Origin: Flavobacterium hungaricum
GTDB taxonomy: Bacteria > Bacteroidota > Bacteroidia > Flavobacteriales > Flavobacteriaceae
Length of the DNA stretch: 64,000 nucleotides
Assembly: GCF_015182285.1 (NCBI RefSeq)
Contig: NZ_PRDM01000001.1
Coordinates: 1,054,001 to 1,118,000 of the forward strand
Direction: 5' to 3'
The position numbers and the translations under genes are program-made. Under the pieces are notes generated by a model. The model did no database searches. It had not been told where the DNA came from and saw nothing but the letters and a program-made list of their open reading frames with translations. Positions 44,319 to 53,623 of the stretch are shown one piece after another; the stretch's first letter is position 1, and every line of letters starts with the position of its first letter.

Positions 44319-44884
44319 TAGATTGTAAAGTAGTCATTATAGGAGGTTCGGCAGGAAGTTTACAGGCATTGTTACAGATTCTGCCTTTTATAGAACCGCC
44401 GACATCTTTTGCAATGGTAATTGTGGTACACCGAAAAAATTCGGATGAACAAACTTTAGAAGATCTTATTGCCCTTAAAGCAAAAATAAAATTACGAGAA
44501 GTAGAAGATAAAACCCCGTTGGAAAAAGGCTATATTTATATTGCACCTTCTAACTATCATTTATTATTTGAGAAAAACGAAACGCTTTCGCTTGATACTT
44601 CAGAAAAAGTAAATTACAGCAGACCCAGTATTGATGTTTCTTTTGAATCGGCTGCCGAAATTTACGGCAGTGCTCTTATAGGGATCTTACTTTCGGGTTC
44701 TAATACGGACGGTACAGCGGGTTTAAAAGCAATTCAAAAAGCCAGCGGTATGATTATAGTACAAAATCCGCTTTCTGCAGACATGCCTTTTATGCCCAAA
44801 AACGCTATGTTAAATACCAATCCCGATTTAGTTTTAACGCCTCAGGAAATTCTGGAGTTTTTAAAGGAAATCAATAAAGCCTGA
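44300..44884 (+). CDS. cheB: CheB-type methylesterase without receiver domain
   Basis: A 194-residue protein that is a catalytic domain only. S17 in IIGGSAGS, H44 in VVHR and D137 in SGSNTDGTAG form the catalytic triad. The usual N-terminal receiver is missing, so phosphorylation control must come from another protein, perhaps the single receiver encoded two genes upstream. It removes methyl esters or deamidates sensor glutamines. It is the last gene of the signalling operon. A 21-bp palindrome (44880-44900) overlaps the stop codon but has no T-tract. Confidence 0.92.
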   Translation: MEKNKIIDCKVVIIGGSAGSLQALLQILPFIEPPTSFAMVIVVHRKNSDEQTLEDLIALKAKIKLREVEDKTPLEKGYIYIAPSNYHLLFEKNETLSLDTSEKVNYSRPSIDVSFESAAEIYGSALIGILLSGSNTDGTAGLKAIQKASGMIIVQNPLSADMPFMPKNAMLNTNPDLVLTPQEILEFLKEINKA

Positions 44885-44917
44885 TTTTAGTAAAATCAGG
44901 ACAAGGATTACTATGTT

Positions 44918-45676
44918 TTAGTTTTTGTCTTCTGGAAGTATAACTTTGTTAAGCTCAGCTTCTTTTGCAGCACGTCGTTGTGCCGCTTTTCCTTTTCCAA
45001 TTGGGATTCCCGCTGTCAAATACAGCGATCTGTTATAAACATTCGGTCCGTCACCTTTCATAACCGGAACCAATCCGTAGTAGTACTGAATTGTAAAGTT
45101 TAAGCCGTTGCCCACATTCATATGATAACCAGTTCCAAAAGCAATTCCGGCATCAATAACCCGGATCTGGTCTCTGATTTTCTTTTTGTAGACCACATCA
45201 TTGTCGTTGATTTCATTTTTAAACTGATCAAAAGCAGAAGCCAAAAGTCCCAGCTGAGGCCCTGTTTTAAGATAAATTCTATTTTTAAATTGATACTTAA
45301 TTAAAATTGGGACATTAAAATAGCGAATCTCGCGGTCAACTGTTCCGCCTGCAAAGGTGTTGTCCAGATTAACATCATCAAGAGAATAAACCGGAATATG
45401 GCGCGCACCCATAGGCGATTTTACAATGACGCCCGTATTGATCATCCAGGCCGGATTTTGCTTTGATCTGATATCAAAATAAAAACCAAGATTAAAACCA
45501 GGATTGAGACCGTTGCTTTCCAGATCAGAAATGTCCGAAAGGTTAATACCGCCCTCAAGACCAAATTCTAAAAAAGGCGAGTTCAGTTTATCCCCAAAAA
45601 TTAAGGAAATTAAAACTTGTGACCTTGCAGGAGCCATGCAGAAAAGCACGAAAAGTAATAACAAACCTTTTTTCAT
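44918..45676 (-). CDS. PorT-like outer membrane beta-barrel protein
   Basis: A 252-residue protein with a signal peptide (MKKGLLLLFVLFCMAPARSQ). Amphipathic beta-strands follow, with EFGLEGGINLSDIS, NPGFNLGFYFDIRS, YFNVPILIKYQFKNRIYLKT and GPQLGLLASA, the pattern of the Bacteroidota PorT/outer-membrane-beta-barrel family. The end carries a lysine/alanine-rich tail (KGKAAQRRAAKEAELNK) after the barrel, which is unusual. It is 9 bp downstream of another outer membrane protein gene, so they form an operon. Confidence 0.85.
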   Translation of the reverse strand: MKKGLLLLFVLFCMAPARSQVLISLIFGDKLNSPFLEFGLEGGINLSDISDLESNGLNPGFNLGFYFDIRSKQNPAWMINTGVIVKSPMGARHIPVYSLDDVNLDNTFAGGTVDREIRYFNVPILIKYQFKNRIYLKTGPQLGLLASAFDQFKNEINDNDVVYKKKIRDQIRVIDAGIAFGTGYHMNVGNGLNFTIQYYYGLVPVMKGDGPNVYNRSLYLTAGIPIGKGKAAQRRAAKEAELNKVILPEDKN

Positions 45677-45685
45677 ATTCTAAAA

Positions 45686-46807
45686 TTAAAGTCCAAAACG
45701 GTATTGAAGACCTCCTAAAACCTGTGTGCGGCTTCCTAAAAATCCTGTTTCAAGTCTAAACATGATATGTTTATTGTATTGAAACTGAGTTCCTACAATA
45801 AAATTCCACATGTCTTTTGGAGATTTTTGAAGTGAATATTGAATTGTTGAAGATTCTGCCGTACTCAAAGCTCCGTCTAGGGTAGAAAGAAAAGTTCCTG
45901 CTCTTTCTAAAGCACGGTTGGCGGTATTGTGTTTGGCAGCATTTGCAGGATTTGCCTGTTGTGCCGGACTTAAACCATTCCACCAGCTGTCGACTTTTGC
46001 TTGGTTTTCATTAACTTTAGTAATTCCATCATCGACTTTTGTCTGAGCGGTACTAAGATCAAAAACATCTGACAAAGCTATATTTCCTTTTGTACCTCCT
46101 TCAATATGAACTCTAAAACCGCCAACCCATAGAGCGATATTTCTTTCGGCTTTACGAAGTTTAAAAGTTTTACCTAATCTGGGTCCGAAAATATACGAGA
46201 AAGCCGGCTTGTCCAGTGCGTCAACATCGCTCCAGGACATATTCATATCGAGAGCCAGCCAGCCCCCGCCAATACCAATCGTTGGCGTCATACCAATTCC
46301 GAAAGTAGTAGCGTCAAAATTTGCTTTTGTACTAAAACTTGCAATCTGCGACCAATTATTATCAGCGTCAGGAATCCAAATTCCAGCATTTATTTTAGTT
46401 GAGGGCTTTGCTTTACCAAAAATTCCATAGACATTTAAAAAGGGAAGCAGCCAGATATCAGGTCGGATTGTGATGGCACCAGCTTCTACAGAAGATTTAT
46501 CAAAACGAACAATTTCATCTAAATTGTATAGAGGACCGTTATTAAAACCGACCTCCAGATTTTTTATAATAATTTCAGAATCCTGCCAAAAATAATTTAC
46601 AGATAATCCGGCAGAATACGGAAGGTTATAGCCTTTTTGAGCCACTTTTTCGCCCCAGATAGGCAGTGCATACGGATATTCTACTATTTTGAGGCTGTCT
46701 TTTAATTGTTGATTTTTTTCTCCAACAATTTTATCGGTGTAAACTTGTGCAAAACTTTGCAAACTGCATAAAAATAAAACGGCTGATATTAGTTTAGTAC
46801 ATTTCAT
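45686..46807 (-). CDS. Outer membrane protein, unknown
   Basis: A 373-residue protein with a signal peptide ending SFAQ. The body is rich in alternating aromatic/hydrophobic strands (ITIRPDIWLLPFLNVYGIFG, GGGWLALDMNMSWSDVDALD) and ends LGGLQYRFGL, whose last residue is suited to outer-membrane barrel assembly. A helical insertion around residues 255-325 (VDSWWNGLSPAQQANPANAA) interrupts the strands and may form a periplasmic or surface loop. No characterised family was recognised. It is the first gene of a two-gene operon. Confidence 0.8.
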   Translation of the reverse strand: MKCTKLISAVLFLCSLQSFAQVYTDKIVGEKNQQLKDSLKIVEYPYALPIWGEKVAQKGYNLPYSAGLSVNYFWQDSEIIIKNLEVGFNNGPLYNLDEIVRFDKSSVEAGAITIRPDIWLLPFLNVYGIFGKAKPSTKINAGIWIPDADNNWSQIASFSTKANFDATTFGIGMTPTIGIGGGWLALDMNMSWSDVDALDKPAFSYIFGPRLGKTFKLRKAERNIALWVGGFRVHIEGGTKGNIALSDVFDLSTAQTKVDDGITKVNENQAKVDSWWNGLSPAQQANPANAAKHNTANRALERAGTFLSTLDGALSTAESSTIQYSLQKSPKDMWNFIVGTQFQYNKHIMFRLETGFLGSRTQVLGGLQYRFGL

Positions 46808-47061
46808 AGATTAAGTGCTAATAGTTAGTGAATGAATCTAATGTTAAAAAAATATGTGCGATTATATTGTAAAGAAGTAAGGGCTGTTACTACTCAAAGA
46901 AGAGCTTAGGCGTGTAGTTTATACGGTAATTATTGTTAAAGATAACTAAATTTTCTTTCAAAAATAACATCAACTGCTTATTTATGAGATAGGTATAGAA
47001 TTTAAAGAGAGAATAAACTATTTTTAGTTTTTGTAATAAAATAAATATTATTTTTGTTTTG

Positions 47062-47382
47062 ATGAAATGGATAACTACAATATTATCACTGTATTTAGTG
47101 CTGCTTTCCAGTCTGCCTTGTTCAGATATGGAAGAAACAAGTCCTATTCACCAGCGAACAGAATTTGCAGCAACAGACCATTCTCACGAAAAACAAAGTG
47201 ATTTATGTTCTCCGTTTTGCATTTGCAATTGCTGCGGTGCGCATGTTTTAAGTTATCAATCGGCCAATGTTTTTGATTTTAAAATTCCTGCAGCAGTAAT
47301 TTCAATTTCACTTCCAAGTTACAAATCAGTATTTAGTTCCAACTTCTACGGAAGCATTTGGCAGCCCCCTCAATTAGTATAA
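47062..47382 (+). CDS. DUF6660 small cysteine/histidine-rich exported protein
   Basis: ATG 47062 gives 106 residues with signal peptide MKWITTILSLYLVLLSSLPC. The mature part has a histidine pair (DHSHEKQ) and a cysteine cluster CSPFCICNCCGAHVL, followed by a short hydrophobic/proline tail. This is the DUF6660 pattern, usually encoded just before czcA-type genes in Flavobacteriia. It may sense or carry the exported metal in the periplasm. The heavy-metal RND genes follow after about 100 bp. Confidence 0.85.
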   Translation: MKWITTILSLYLVLLSSLPCSDMEETSPIHQRTEFAATDHSHEKQSDLCSPFCICNCCGAHVLSYQSANVFDFKIPAAVISISLPSYKSVFSSNFYGSIWQPPQLV

Positions 47383-47486
47383 TGATCCCCAGCCGATAAT
47401 TCGGAATTTGGGGTAGAGAAGTGTGGATTTTCCACAAAATCAAAATAGACAAGAAATTGTCTCATTTCTCATTTCATTATATTCAA

Positions 47487-50400
47487 ATGTTAGATAAAAT
47501 CATACAATTTAGTATACGAAACAAATTCGTTATACTCTTATTTACCTTGGTATTAATTGCTTTTGGGAGTTATTCCCTTAAAAAATTACCCTTAGATGCG
47601 CTTCCAGATATTACCAACAATCAGGTGCAGATTATTACCACCGCTCCAACCCTGGCAAGTCAGGAAGTAGAACAGTTGATTACCTATCCGCTGGAACAAG
47701 CCGTAAAAACAGTTCCGGATATTATAGAACTTCGCAGTATTTCGCGTTTCGGATTATCTGTTGTCACCGTTGTTTTTGAAGATGATGTCGATATTTATTG
47801 GGCACGAGAACAAATTTTTCAGCGCTTAAAACAAGCCGAAGAAAACATTCCAGATTATGTAGGTTCGCCAGAACTAGCGCCCATTACAACAGGTCTGGGC
47901 GAAATTTACCAGTACGATGTTTATGCCAAAAAAGGATATGAAAACAAGTACAGTGCAATAGAATTAAGAACAATTCAGGATTGGATTATTATTCCGCAAT
48001 TACAGGGAATAAAAGGTGTTGCCGATGTAAGTTCCTGGGGCGGAAAACTAAAACAATACGAAATCGCCGTAAACCCCAATACATTAAATAGTTTAGGCGT
48101 AACCATTACCGAAATTTTTGATGCTTTAGAAAAAAACAATCAAAATACTGGAGGTGCTTATATCGAAAAAGATCAATATGCCTATTTCATCCGCGGTGTC
48201 GGAATGGCAAAAGGTGTAAAAGACCTCGGAAATGTCGTTGTCAAAAACCGAAATGGTTCTCCCGTTCTCGTGCGCGACGTGGCACAGGTTCGGGAAGGCG
48301 TGGCACTGCGTTACGGTGCTTCTACAAAAGACGGAAAAGGCGAAATTGTTTCGGGTTTGGTTTTAATGCTGAAGGGAGAAAACTCAAGTGCAGTGGTAAA
48401 CCGCATTCACGAAAAAATGATTCAGATTAATAAAAGCCTGCCAGAAGGCGTTGCAGCTGAGGCTTATATTGACAGAGGAAAATTGGTAGACAATGCCATC
48501 GGAACGGTTACCAAAAACCTTTTAGAAGGAGCTTTAATTGTGATTTTCGTACTGATTTTATTTCTAGGAAACCTCCGTGCCGGATTAATTGTAGCATCTG
48601 TAATTCCGCTCGCCATGTTGTTTGCCATTATTTTAATGAATGCCTTTGGAGTAAGCGGTAATTTAATGAGCCTTGGAGCGATAGATTTCGGAATCATTGT
48701 TGACGGAGCCGTCATTATTGTAGAAGCGACGATGCATCATCTGCAAAAGCTAAAGCTTAAAAAAGAATTAACACAGGAAGAAATGGACCTTGAAGTCTAC
48801 AATTCGGCTTCGAAAATCAGGAACAGTGCAGCCTTTGGCGAGATCATCATTTTAATTGTATATCTGCCCATTCTTGCGTTAATAGGAACGGAAGGTAAAA
48901 TGTTTAAACCAATGGCAATGACAGTTGGTTTTGCCATCGTCGGTGCCTTTATTCTTTCACTTACCTATGTGCCGATGATGAGTGCCTTATTTTTATCTAA
49001 AAACACAGAACACAAAGAAAATTTTAGTGACAGAATGATTCTATGGCTCGAGAAAAGGTACGCCCCCTTATTGAAAAAAGCCTTAGAGTTTAAACGTGCT
49101 GTTCTCATTACCGCCATCGGATTATTTGCGTTGAGCGTGCTTCTTTTTCAGAATATGGGAGGCGAATTTATTCCGACAATCGAAGAAGGCGATCTGGCCA
49201 TTAATGTTACGATCATGACGGGAAGTTCGCTGACACAGATGGTAGAAACAACAACTAAACTGGAAAAAATATTAAAAGATAAATTTCCTGAAATTAAAAC
49301 CATCGTCTCTAAAATCGGAAGCGGTGAAATTCCGACCGATCCGATGCCAATAGAAAGCGGAGATTTGATTATTGTACTGAAAGACAAGAAAGAATGGAAA
49401 GGCAAATATCGTAATTGGGAAGCTTTGGCAAATAAGATGAAAGAAGAAATGGAAGTAATTCCGGGTGCCAATATTGAGATTTCACAGCCGATTCAAATGC
49501 GTTTTAACGAACTAATGACTGGAAGCCGATCGGATATTGCAATCAAGATTTTTGGCGACGATTTAGAGATCTTAGATGCCAAAGCTGCCGAATTGATTTC
49601 GAAAATAAAAAATATTGAAGGCGTAGGCGACTTAAAAGCAGATAAAGTGAGCGGACTTCCGCAGATTACGATTAAATACGATTATAATAAAATTGCCCTT
49701 TACGGATTGAATATTTCAGACCTTAACCAAATTATCCGTTCTTCATTTGCAGGCGAAATCGCGGGTAAAATCTACGAAGAAAGTAAACGATTTGATGTGG
49801 TGGTTCGAATGAACGAAGACAATCGGGCCGATATTACAGATGTAAGTAATTTGTTTATTCCGCTCCCGAACGGACAGCAGGTGCCGCTTTCGCAAGTTGC
49901 TTCTGTAGAATACGAACAAGGTCCGGTGCAGGTCATTCGTGAAGACGGAAAAAGAAGAATTACGGTTGGCTTAAACGTACGCGGACGAGACATACAAAGT
50001 GTTGTAGAAGAAATTCAGCAGCGATTGGACCAAAACTATAAACTACCAGCGGGTTATTTTGTAACGTATGGCGGACAATTTGAGAATTTGATAGAAGCTT
50101 CTCAACGTCTTTTAGTCGCTCTGCCAGTGGCTTTGGGACTCATTTTGGTGCTTTTGTATTTTACTTTTAACAGTATAAAACAAGCTGTTTTAATTTTTAC
50201 GGCGATTCCGCTTTCAGCAATGGGCGGTGTTTTTGCATTGCTGCTCCGCGGTATGCCGTTCAGTATTTCGGCAGGGATTGGGTTTATAGCGTTATTCGGA
50301 ATCGCAGTTTTAAACGGAATTGTTTTGATTTCGTATTTCAATCAACTCAAAACAGAAGGAGTTACAGATCCGCTGCAGCGAATTTACATCGGAACAAAAA

Positions 50401-50624
50401 CAAGATTAAGACCTGTTTTAATGACGGCTGCTGTGGCATCATTAGGATTTTTGCCAATGGCATTATCCACAAGCGGCGGAGCAGAAGTGCAGAAACCTTT
50501 GGCAACTGTAGTAATCGGCGGGTTATTTTCTGCGACATTACTGACTTTGATTGTACTGCCGATTTTGTATTTATTATTGGAGCGTGGGTTTAACCGTGGA
50601 GATTTTAACCGCAAAGAGCGCTAA
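47487..50624 (+). CDS. czcA: CzcA/CusA family heavy-metal RND efflux pump
   Basis: The start at ATG 47487 (MLDKIIQFSIRNKFVILLFT) gives 1045 residues, the normal size. RND features include 12 membrane helices in two sets, two large periplasmic loops, LPLDALPDITNNQVQIIT and the heavy-metal motif DFGIIVDGAVIIVEATMHH in the central helix 4. It is the inner-membrane proton-driven pump of a CBA efflux system for divalent (Zn/Co/Cd) or monovalent (Cu/Ag) cations. The last residues (FNRGDFNRKER) come from TTTAACCGCAAAG repeat words, so the C-terminal tail is repeat-derived. Confidence 0.94.
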   Translation: MLDKIIQFSIRNKFVILLFTLVLIAFGSYSLKKLPLDALPDITNNQVQIITTAPTLASQEVEQLITYPLEQAVKTVPDIIELRSISRFGLSVVTVVFEDDVDIYWAREQIFQRLKQAEENIPDYVGSPELAPITTGLGEIYQYDVYAKKGYENKYSAIELRTIQDWIIIPQLQGIKGVADVSSWGGKLKQYEIAVNPNTLNSLGVTITEIFDALEKNNQNTGGAYIEKDQYAYFIRGVGMAKGVKDLGNVVVKNRNGSPVLVRDVAQVREGVALRYGASTKDGKGEIVSGLVLMLKGENSSAVVNRIHEKMIQINKSLPEGVAAEAYIDRGKLVDNAIGTVTKNLLEGALIVIFVLILFLGNLRAGLIVASVIPLAMLFAIILMNAFGVSGNLMSLGAIDFGIIVDGAVIIVEATMHHLQKLKLKKELTQEEMDLEVYNSASKIRNSAAFGEIIILIVYLPILALIGTEGKMFKPMAMTVGFAIVGAFILSLTYVPMMSALFLSKNTEHKENFSDRMILWLEKRYAPLLKKALEFKRAVLITAIGLFALSVLLFQNMGGEFIPTIEEGDLAINVTIMTGSSLTQMVETTTKLEKILKDKFPEIKTIVSKIGSGEIPTDPMPIESGDLIIVLKDKKEWKGKYRNWEALANKMKEEMEVIPGANIEISQPIQMRFNELMTGSRSDIAIKIFGDDLEILDAKAAELISKIKNIEGVGDLKADKVSGLPQITIKYDYNKIALYGLNISDLNQIIRSSFAGEIAGKIYEESKRFDVVVRMNEDNRADITDVSNLFIPLPNGQQVPLSQVASVEYEQGPVQVIREDGKRRITVGLNVRGRDIQSVVEEIQQRLDQNYKLPAGYFVTYGGQFENLIEASQRLLVALPVALGLILVLLYFTFNSIKQAVLIFTAIPLSAMGGVFALLLRGMPFSISAGIGFIALFGIAVLNGIVLISYFNQLKTEGVTDPLQRIYIGTKTRLRPVLMTAAVASLGFLPMALSTSGGAEVQKPLATVVIGGLFSATLLTLIVLPILYLLLERGFNRGDFNRKER

Positions 50625-50745
50625 GGTTTACGCAAAGCACACAAAGAAATTTTAAAAGAGAAAAAAAATGAATTCAATATATATAACACAGTATATAACC
50701 TTTGCGAACTTTGCGAATCTTCCTTTGCGAACTTTGCGGTTAATT
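50617..50745. repeat. TTTGCG/CCGCAAAG repeat spanning the czcA-czcC junction
   Basis: CCGCAAAGAGCGCTAAGG lies at the end of czcA. TTTGCGAACTTTGCGAATC and CTTTGCGAACTTTGCGGTT words then fill codons of the N-terminus of the TolC-like gene. The two halves are inverted with respect to each other. Confidence 0.75.
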
Positions 50746-51915
50746 ACGCTCGCATTGATTAGCACATTTTCGCAAGCACAAGAAAAAATCAGTCTTGAAA
50801 AAGCACTGGAACTCGCCAAATCAAACAACATCGATTTAAAAATTGCCGATAAAGAAATCGAAAAACAAACGATTCTCATAAAGACCGCTTTTCAGCCTGA
50901 TGCCTTACAGATACAATATCAGGGCGGTCAGTTTAACAGCGTCGATTTTGACCACAATGTTTCTATACAGCAGTTTTTTCCGCTGGGAAATGTAACCAAA
51001 GCCAATAGGCAATTACAGGAAGAACTCGCAAAACTGGCAGAAAAACGCAAAGCATTATCTGTTTATGAAGTCGAAAAGGCGGTTACTTTAGCGTATTATC
51101 AATATTTATACGGGGTTTCGGTTCAGAAATTGAATACAGAACTAAATGATGTATATACCAAATTCCTAAAAAATGCCGAACTGCGTTTTCAAACAGGAGA
51201 AAGCGGGAATATTGAAGTAATCAGTGCTAAAGCAAAAGTCAAAGAAATAGAAACCCAGAAAGCACAATTGGAATATGATTTGGCTGTCTATCAAAAACAA
51301 TTGCAGTTTTTTATTCAAACCAATGAAAATATCATTCCGGACGAAAAAACGGCTTTGCAATACTCGTTTGTACAAAACACAGGAGATTCAAATGCAGCTG
51401 TACTGCTGACCAATTTTTACCAGCAGCAGATTTCAGTTTATCAGAAAGAAAACAACGCTTTTAAAGCACAGCGAACACCAAAATTAGGTTTAGGATATTT
51501 TGCACAAACAATCAACACAGAATCCCTTTTTCAGGGTTTTACCGCTGGATTGCAAATTCCGTTATTTGGAGCTGTTAATACGGCAAAAGCAAAAGCGGCA
51601 GCAATGAGTATTTCGCAGTCTCAACTGGCTTTGGATAAAAGTAAAATCACGCTGCAGCTGCAACAGGAAGAACTTCAAACTAACTTTTTGAAACAGCAAA
51701 AAGCATTAGAATATTTCCAGAAAGAAGGTTTGCAATACGCTGATCAGATTATCAATACGGCGCAGAAAAGTTATGCCAACGGCGATATGAGTTATTGGTC
51801 GTACATCAGTTTTTTAAATCAGGCCATTGATATTAAGAAACAATATGTAGAAGCGGTGCATAATTACAATCAAAGCGCTGTTGAAGTTCAATTTCCAACT
51901 TTAAAAAATTATTAA
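50668..51915 (+). CDS. czcC: TolC family outer membrane efflux protein (CzcC-like)
   Basis: A 415-residue protein. The signal peptide is MNSIYITQYITFANFANLPL continuing RTLRLITLALISTFSQAQ; its n-region is encoded by TTTGCGAA repeat words. The body has two outer-membrane-efflux halves with ISLEKALELAKSNNIDLKIA and AELRFQTGESGNIEVISAKA in the first, and ELRF-type helices plus YANGDMSYWSYISFLNQAID in the second. It forms the trimeric outer-membrane channel of the metal efflux complex with CzcA and CzcB. It starts 43 bp after czcA and ends 2 bp before czcB. Confidence 0.9.
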   Translation: MNSIYITQYITFANFANLPLRTLRLITLALISTFSQAQEKISLEKALELAKSNNIDLKIADKEIEKQTILIKTAFQPDALQIQYQGGQFNSVDFDHNVSIQQFFPLGNVTKANRQLQEELAKLAEKRKALSVYEVEKAVTLAYYQYLYGVSVQKLNTELNDVYTKFLKNAELRFQTGESGNIEVISAKAKVKEIETQKAQLEYDLAVYQKQLQFFIQTNENIIPDEKTALQYSFVQNTGDSNAAVLLTNFYQQQISVYQKENNAFKAQRTPKLGLGYFAQTINTESLFQGFTAGLQIPLFGAVNTAKAKAAAMSISQSQLALDKSKITLQLQQEELQTNFLKQQKALEYFQKEGLQYADQIINTAQKSYANGDMSYWSYISFLNQAIDIKKQYVEAVHNYNQSAVEVQFPTLKNY

Positions 51916-51917
51916 AA

Positions 51918-53426
51918 ATGAAAAATATATCGAATTATTTAACCGCAAAGTTCGCAAAGGAGTTGTCGCAAAGAACGCCAAGTTTAATTTCGTTGCGTGC
52001 CTTGCGCTTTTTCCTTGCGGTTAAACTAAGCTGCAATGAAAAGAAAACGGATTTAACCACAAAGATCGCAAAGGAGTTTTCGCAAAGAACACCAAGTTTA
52101 ATTTCGTTGCGTGCCTTGCGTTTTTTCCTTGCGGTTAAACTAAGCTGCAATGAAAAGATAACGTATTTAACCGCAGAGATCGCAAAGGAGTTTTCGCAAA
52201 GAACGCCAAGTTTAATTGCTTTGCGTACTTCGCGTTTTTTCCTTGCGTGCCTTGCGGTTACCTTAATCAGCTGTAATGAGAAAAAAGCAGCAGAAACCCA
52301 CGAAGAAGAAAAATCTCAGACAGAAGTTGCTTTAACTGAATCTCAATACAAAACAATTGGCATTGAAACCGGCGTTGTTGAAGATCGAAATCTCAATAAA
52401 ATCATTAAAGCAAACGGTTATACAACAGTTCCGCCTCAAAATTCTGCAGAAGTTTCGACTTTAATCGGCGGAACAGTTAAAGATATTTTTGTTTTAGAAG
52501 GCACTTTTGTGAATAAAGGAAAGGTTTTAGCAACCATTCAGAATCTGGAAGTAATAGAAATGCAGGAAGATTATCATTCGGCGACAGCCAATATCGAATA
52601 CCTGCAATTAGAATACAACCGCCAGAAAACGCTGAGCGATGAAAATGTGAATCCGAGAAAGGTCTTTCAGGAAGTAAAAGCAAAACTGGCCGCCGAAAGA
52701 GCGCGTGCGCAGGCAGCAAAAAATAAGCTCGATGCATTGCACGTTTCTACAAAAGGAAGCACTTCTGTAGTTCCGATTGTAGCACCGATAAGCGGTTATG
52801 TTGGTAAAATTAGTATTGCCAAAGGCGCTTTTGCTAATACTGGAGTTTCACTTTTTGAAGTGGTAGACAACAGCCAGATGCACCTTGATTTAAACGTTTA
52901 CGAGAAAGATCTGGGTTCGATTTCTGTAGGTCAAATAATTGATTTTGTATTGACCAATCAATCCAATAAATCGATTAAAGGAAAAATTTTCGGAATCAAT
53001 AAATCTTTTTCTAACGAAAGTAAAACGGTTGCTGTTCACGCTAAAATTGATCCGCAGGATGCAAAAGGTCTAATTTCTGGAATGTATGTTTCGGCTAATA
53101 TTAACATCACCAATGCGACCGTGCCAGCGCTTCCAAAAGATGCCGTCGTTCGTAATGCCGATAAATATTTTGTTTTTATGCAGGAGGAAGGGCATGCAGA
53201 AGAAGAACAGGATCATAAAGCTGCTGACAAAGAAGCAGCAGGCAAAGCAGAATCTCATGGAAACGAAATTCATTTTAAAGCCATTGAAGTAATTCCAGGC
53301 ACAACAGATTTAGGCTTTACAGAAGTGAAGTTTGTAAATCAAATTCCAGAAAATGCCAAAATTGTAACCAAAGGTGCTTTTTACCTGCTTTCGGCTATGA
53401 AGGGCGGAGGAGAGCATGAGCATTGA
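51918..53426 (+). CDS. czcB: CzcB-like RND periplasmic adaptor with triplicated N-terminus
   Basis: The reading frame is 502 residues. The functional body (from about 130) is a membrane-fusion protein: IETGVVEDRNLNKIIKANGY, a lipoyl/hairpin region (LEVIEMQEDYHSATANIEYL), VPIVAPISGYVGKISIAKGA and a beta-barrel. A late insert is rich in H and E (EEGHAEEEQDHKAADKEAAG), probably metal-binding. Residues about 7-119 are two complete and one diverged copy of a 38-residue unit containing LRFFLAVKLSCNEK, a lipobox-like end. Only the third copy (RFFLACLAVTLISC) makes a strong lipoprotein signal, and an in-frame TTG at 52221 could start there (MRTSRFFLACLAVTLISC). Confidence 0.88.
   Translation: MKNISNYLTAKFAKELSQRTPSLISLRALRFFLAVKLSCNEKKTDLTTKIAKEFSQRTPSLISLRALRFFLAVKLSCNEKITYLTAEIAKEFSQRTPSLIALRTSRFFLACLAVTLISCNEKKAAETHEEEKSQTEVALTESQYKTIGIETGVVEDRNLNKIIKANGYTTVPPQNSAEVSTLIGGTVKDIFVLEGTFVNKGKVLATIQNLEVIEMQEDYHSATANIEYLQLEYNRQKTLSDENVNPRKVFQEVKAKLAAERARAQAAKNKLDALHVSTKGSTSVVPIVAPISGYVGKISIAKGAFANTGVSLFEVVDNSQMHLDLNVYEKDLGSISVGQIIDFVLTNQSNKSIKGKIFGINKSFSNESKTVAVHAKIDPQDAKGLISGMYVSANINITNATVPALPKDAVVRNADKYFVFMQEEGHAEEEQDHKAADKEAAGKAESHGNEIHFKAIEVIPGTTDLGFTEVKFVNQIPENAKIVTKGAFYLLSAMKGGGEHEH
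51937..52263 (+). repeat. In-frame 114-bp tandem triplication in the czcB 5' end
   Basis: Units begin at 51937, 52051 and 52165 with ATTTAACC(G/A)CA, exactly 114 bp (38 codons) apart. Units 1 and 2 are nearly identical; unit 3 diverges at its end and is slightly longer. Each contains CGCAAAGGAGTTNTCGCAAA and CCTTGCG words of the dispersed repeat family, then a segment encoding SCNEK. Confidence 0.95.
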
Positions 53427-53439
53427 TTTTTTTTAAGGT

Positions 53440-53570
53440 GCTGAGATGCTGAGGTTCTGAGTTTTTTTCTTATTGTATGTTTATTTCTTCCTTCGATGGA
53501 AATGACAAATAGTGGTTAATTCTTATTAAACAAAAACTTAGTGCCTTAGCGCCTTTGCGGCCATAAACAA
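53440..53570. repeat. Low-complexity repeat between czcB and the P-type ATPase
   Basis: AAGGTGCTGAGATGCTGAGG, a CTTCCTTCGATGGAAATGAC hairpin fragment and CTTAGTGCCTTAGCGCC words follow one another. All belong to word families seen elsewhere in the window. No gene signal. Confidence 0.65.
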
Positions 53571-53623
53571 AATGCTTAAATTTAGAACATTATTAAAACA
53601 AGGTTTTGTGAACATAAAACTTG

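Noticed and set aside
38311..44884. Complete chemotaxis operon
   Set aside because: Only CheR and CheB are present; CheA, CheW and receptors are missing.
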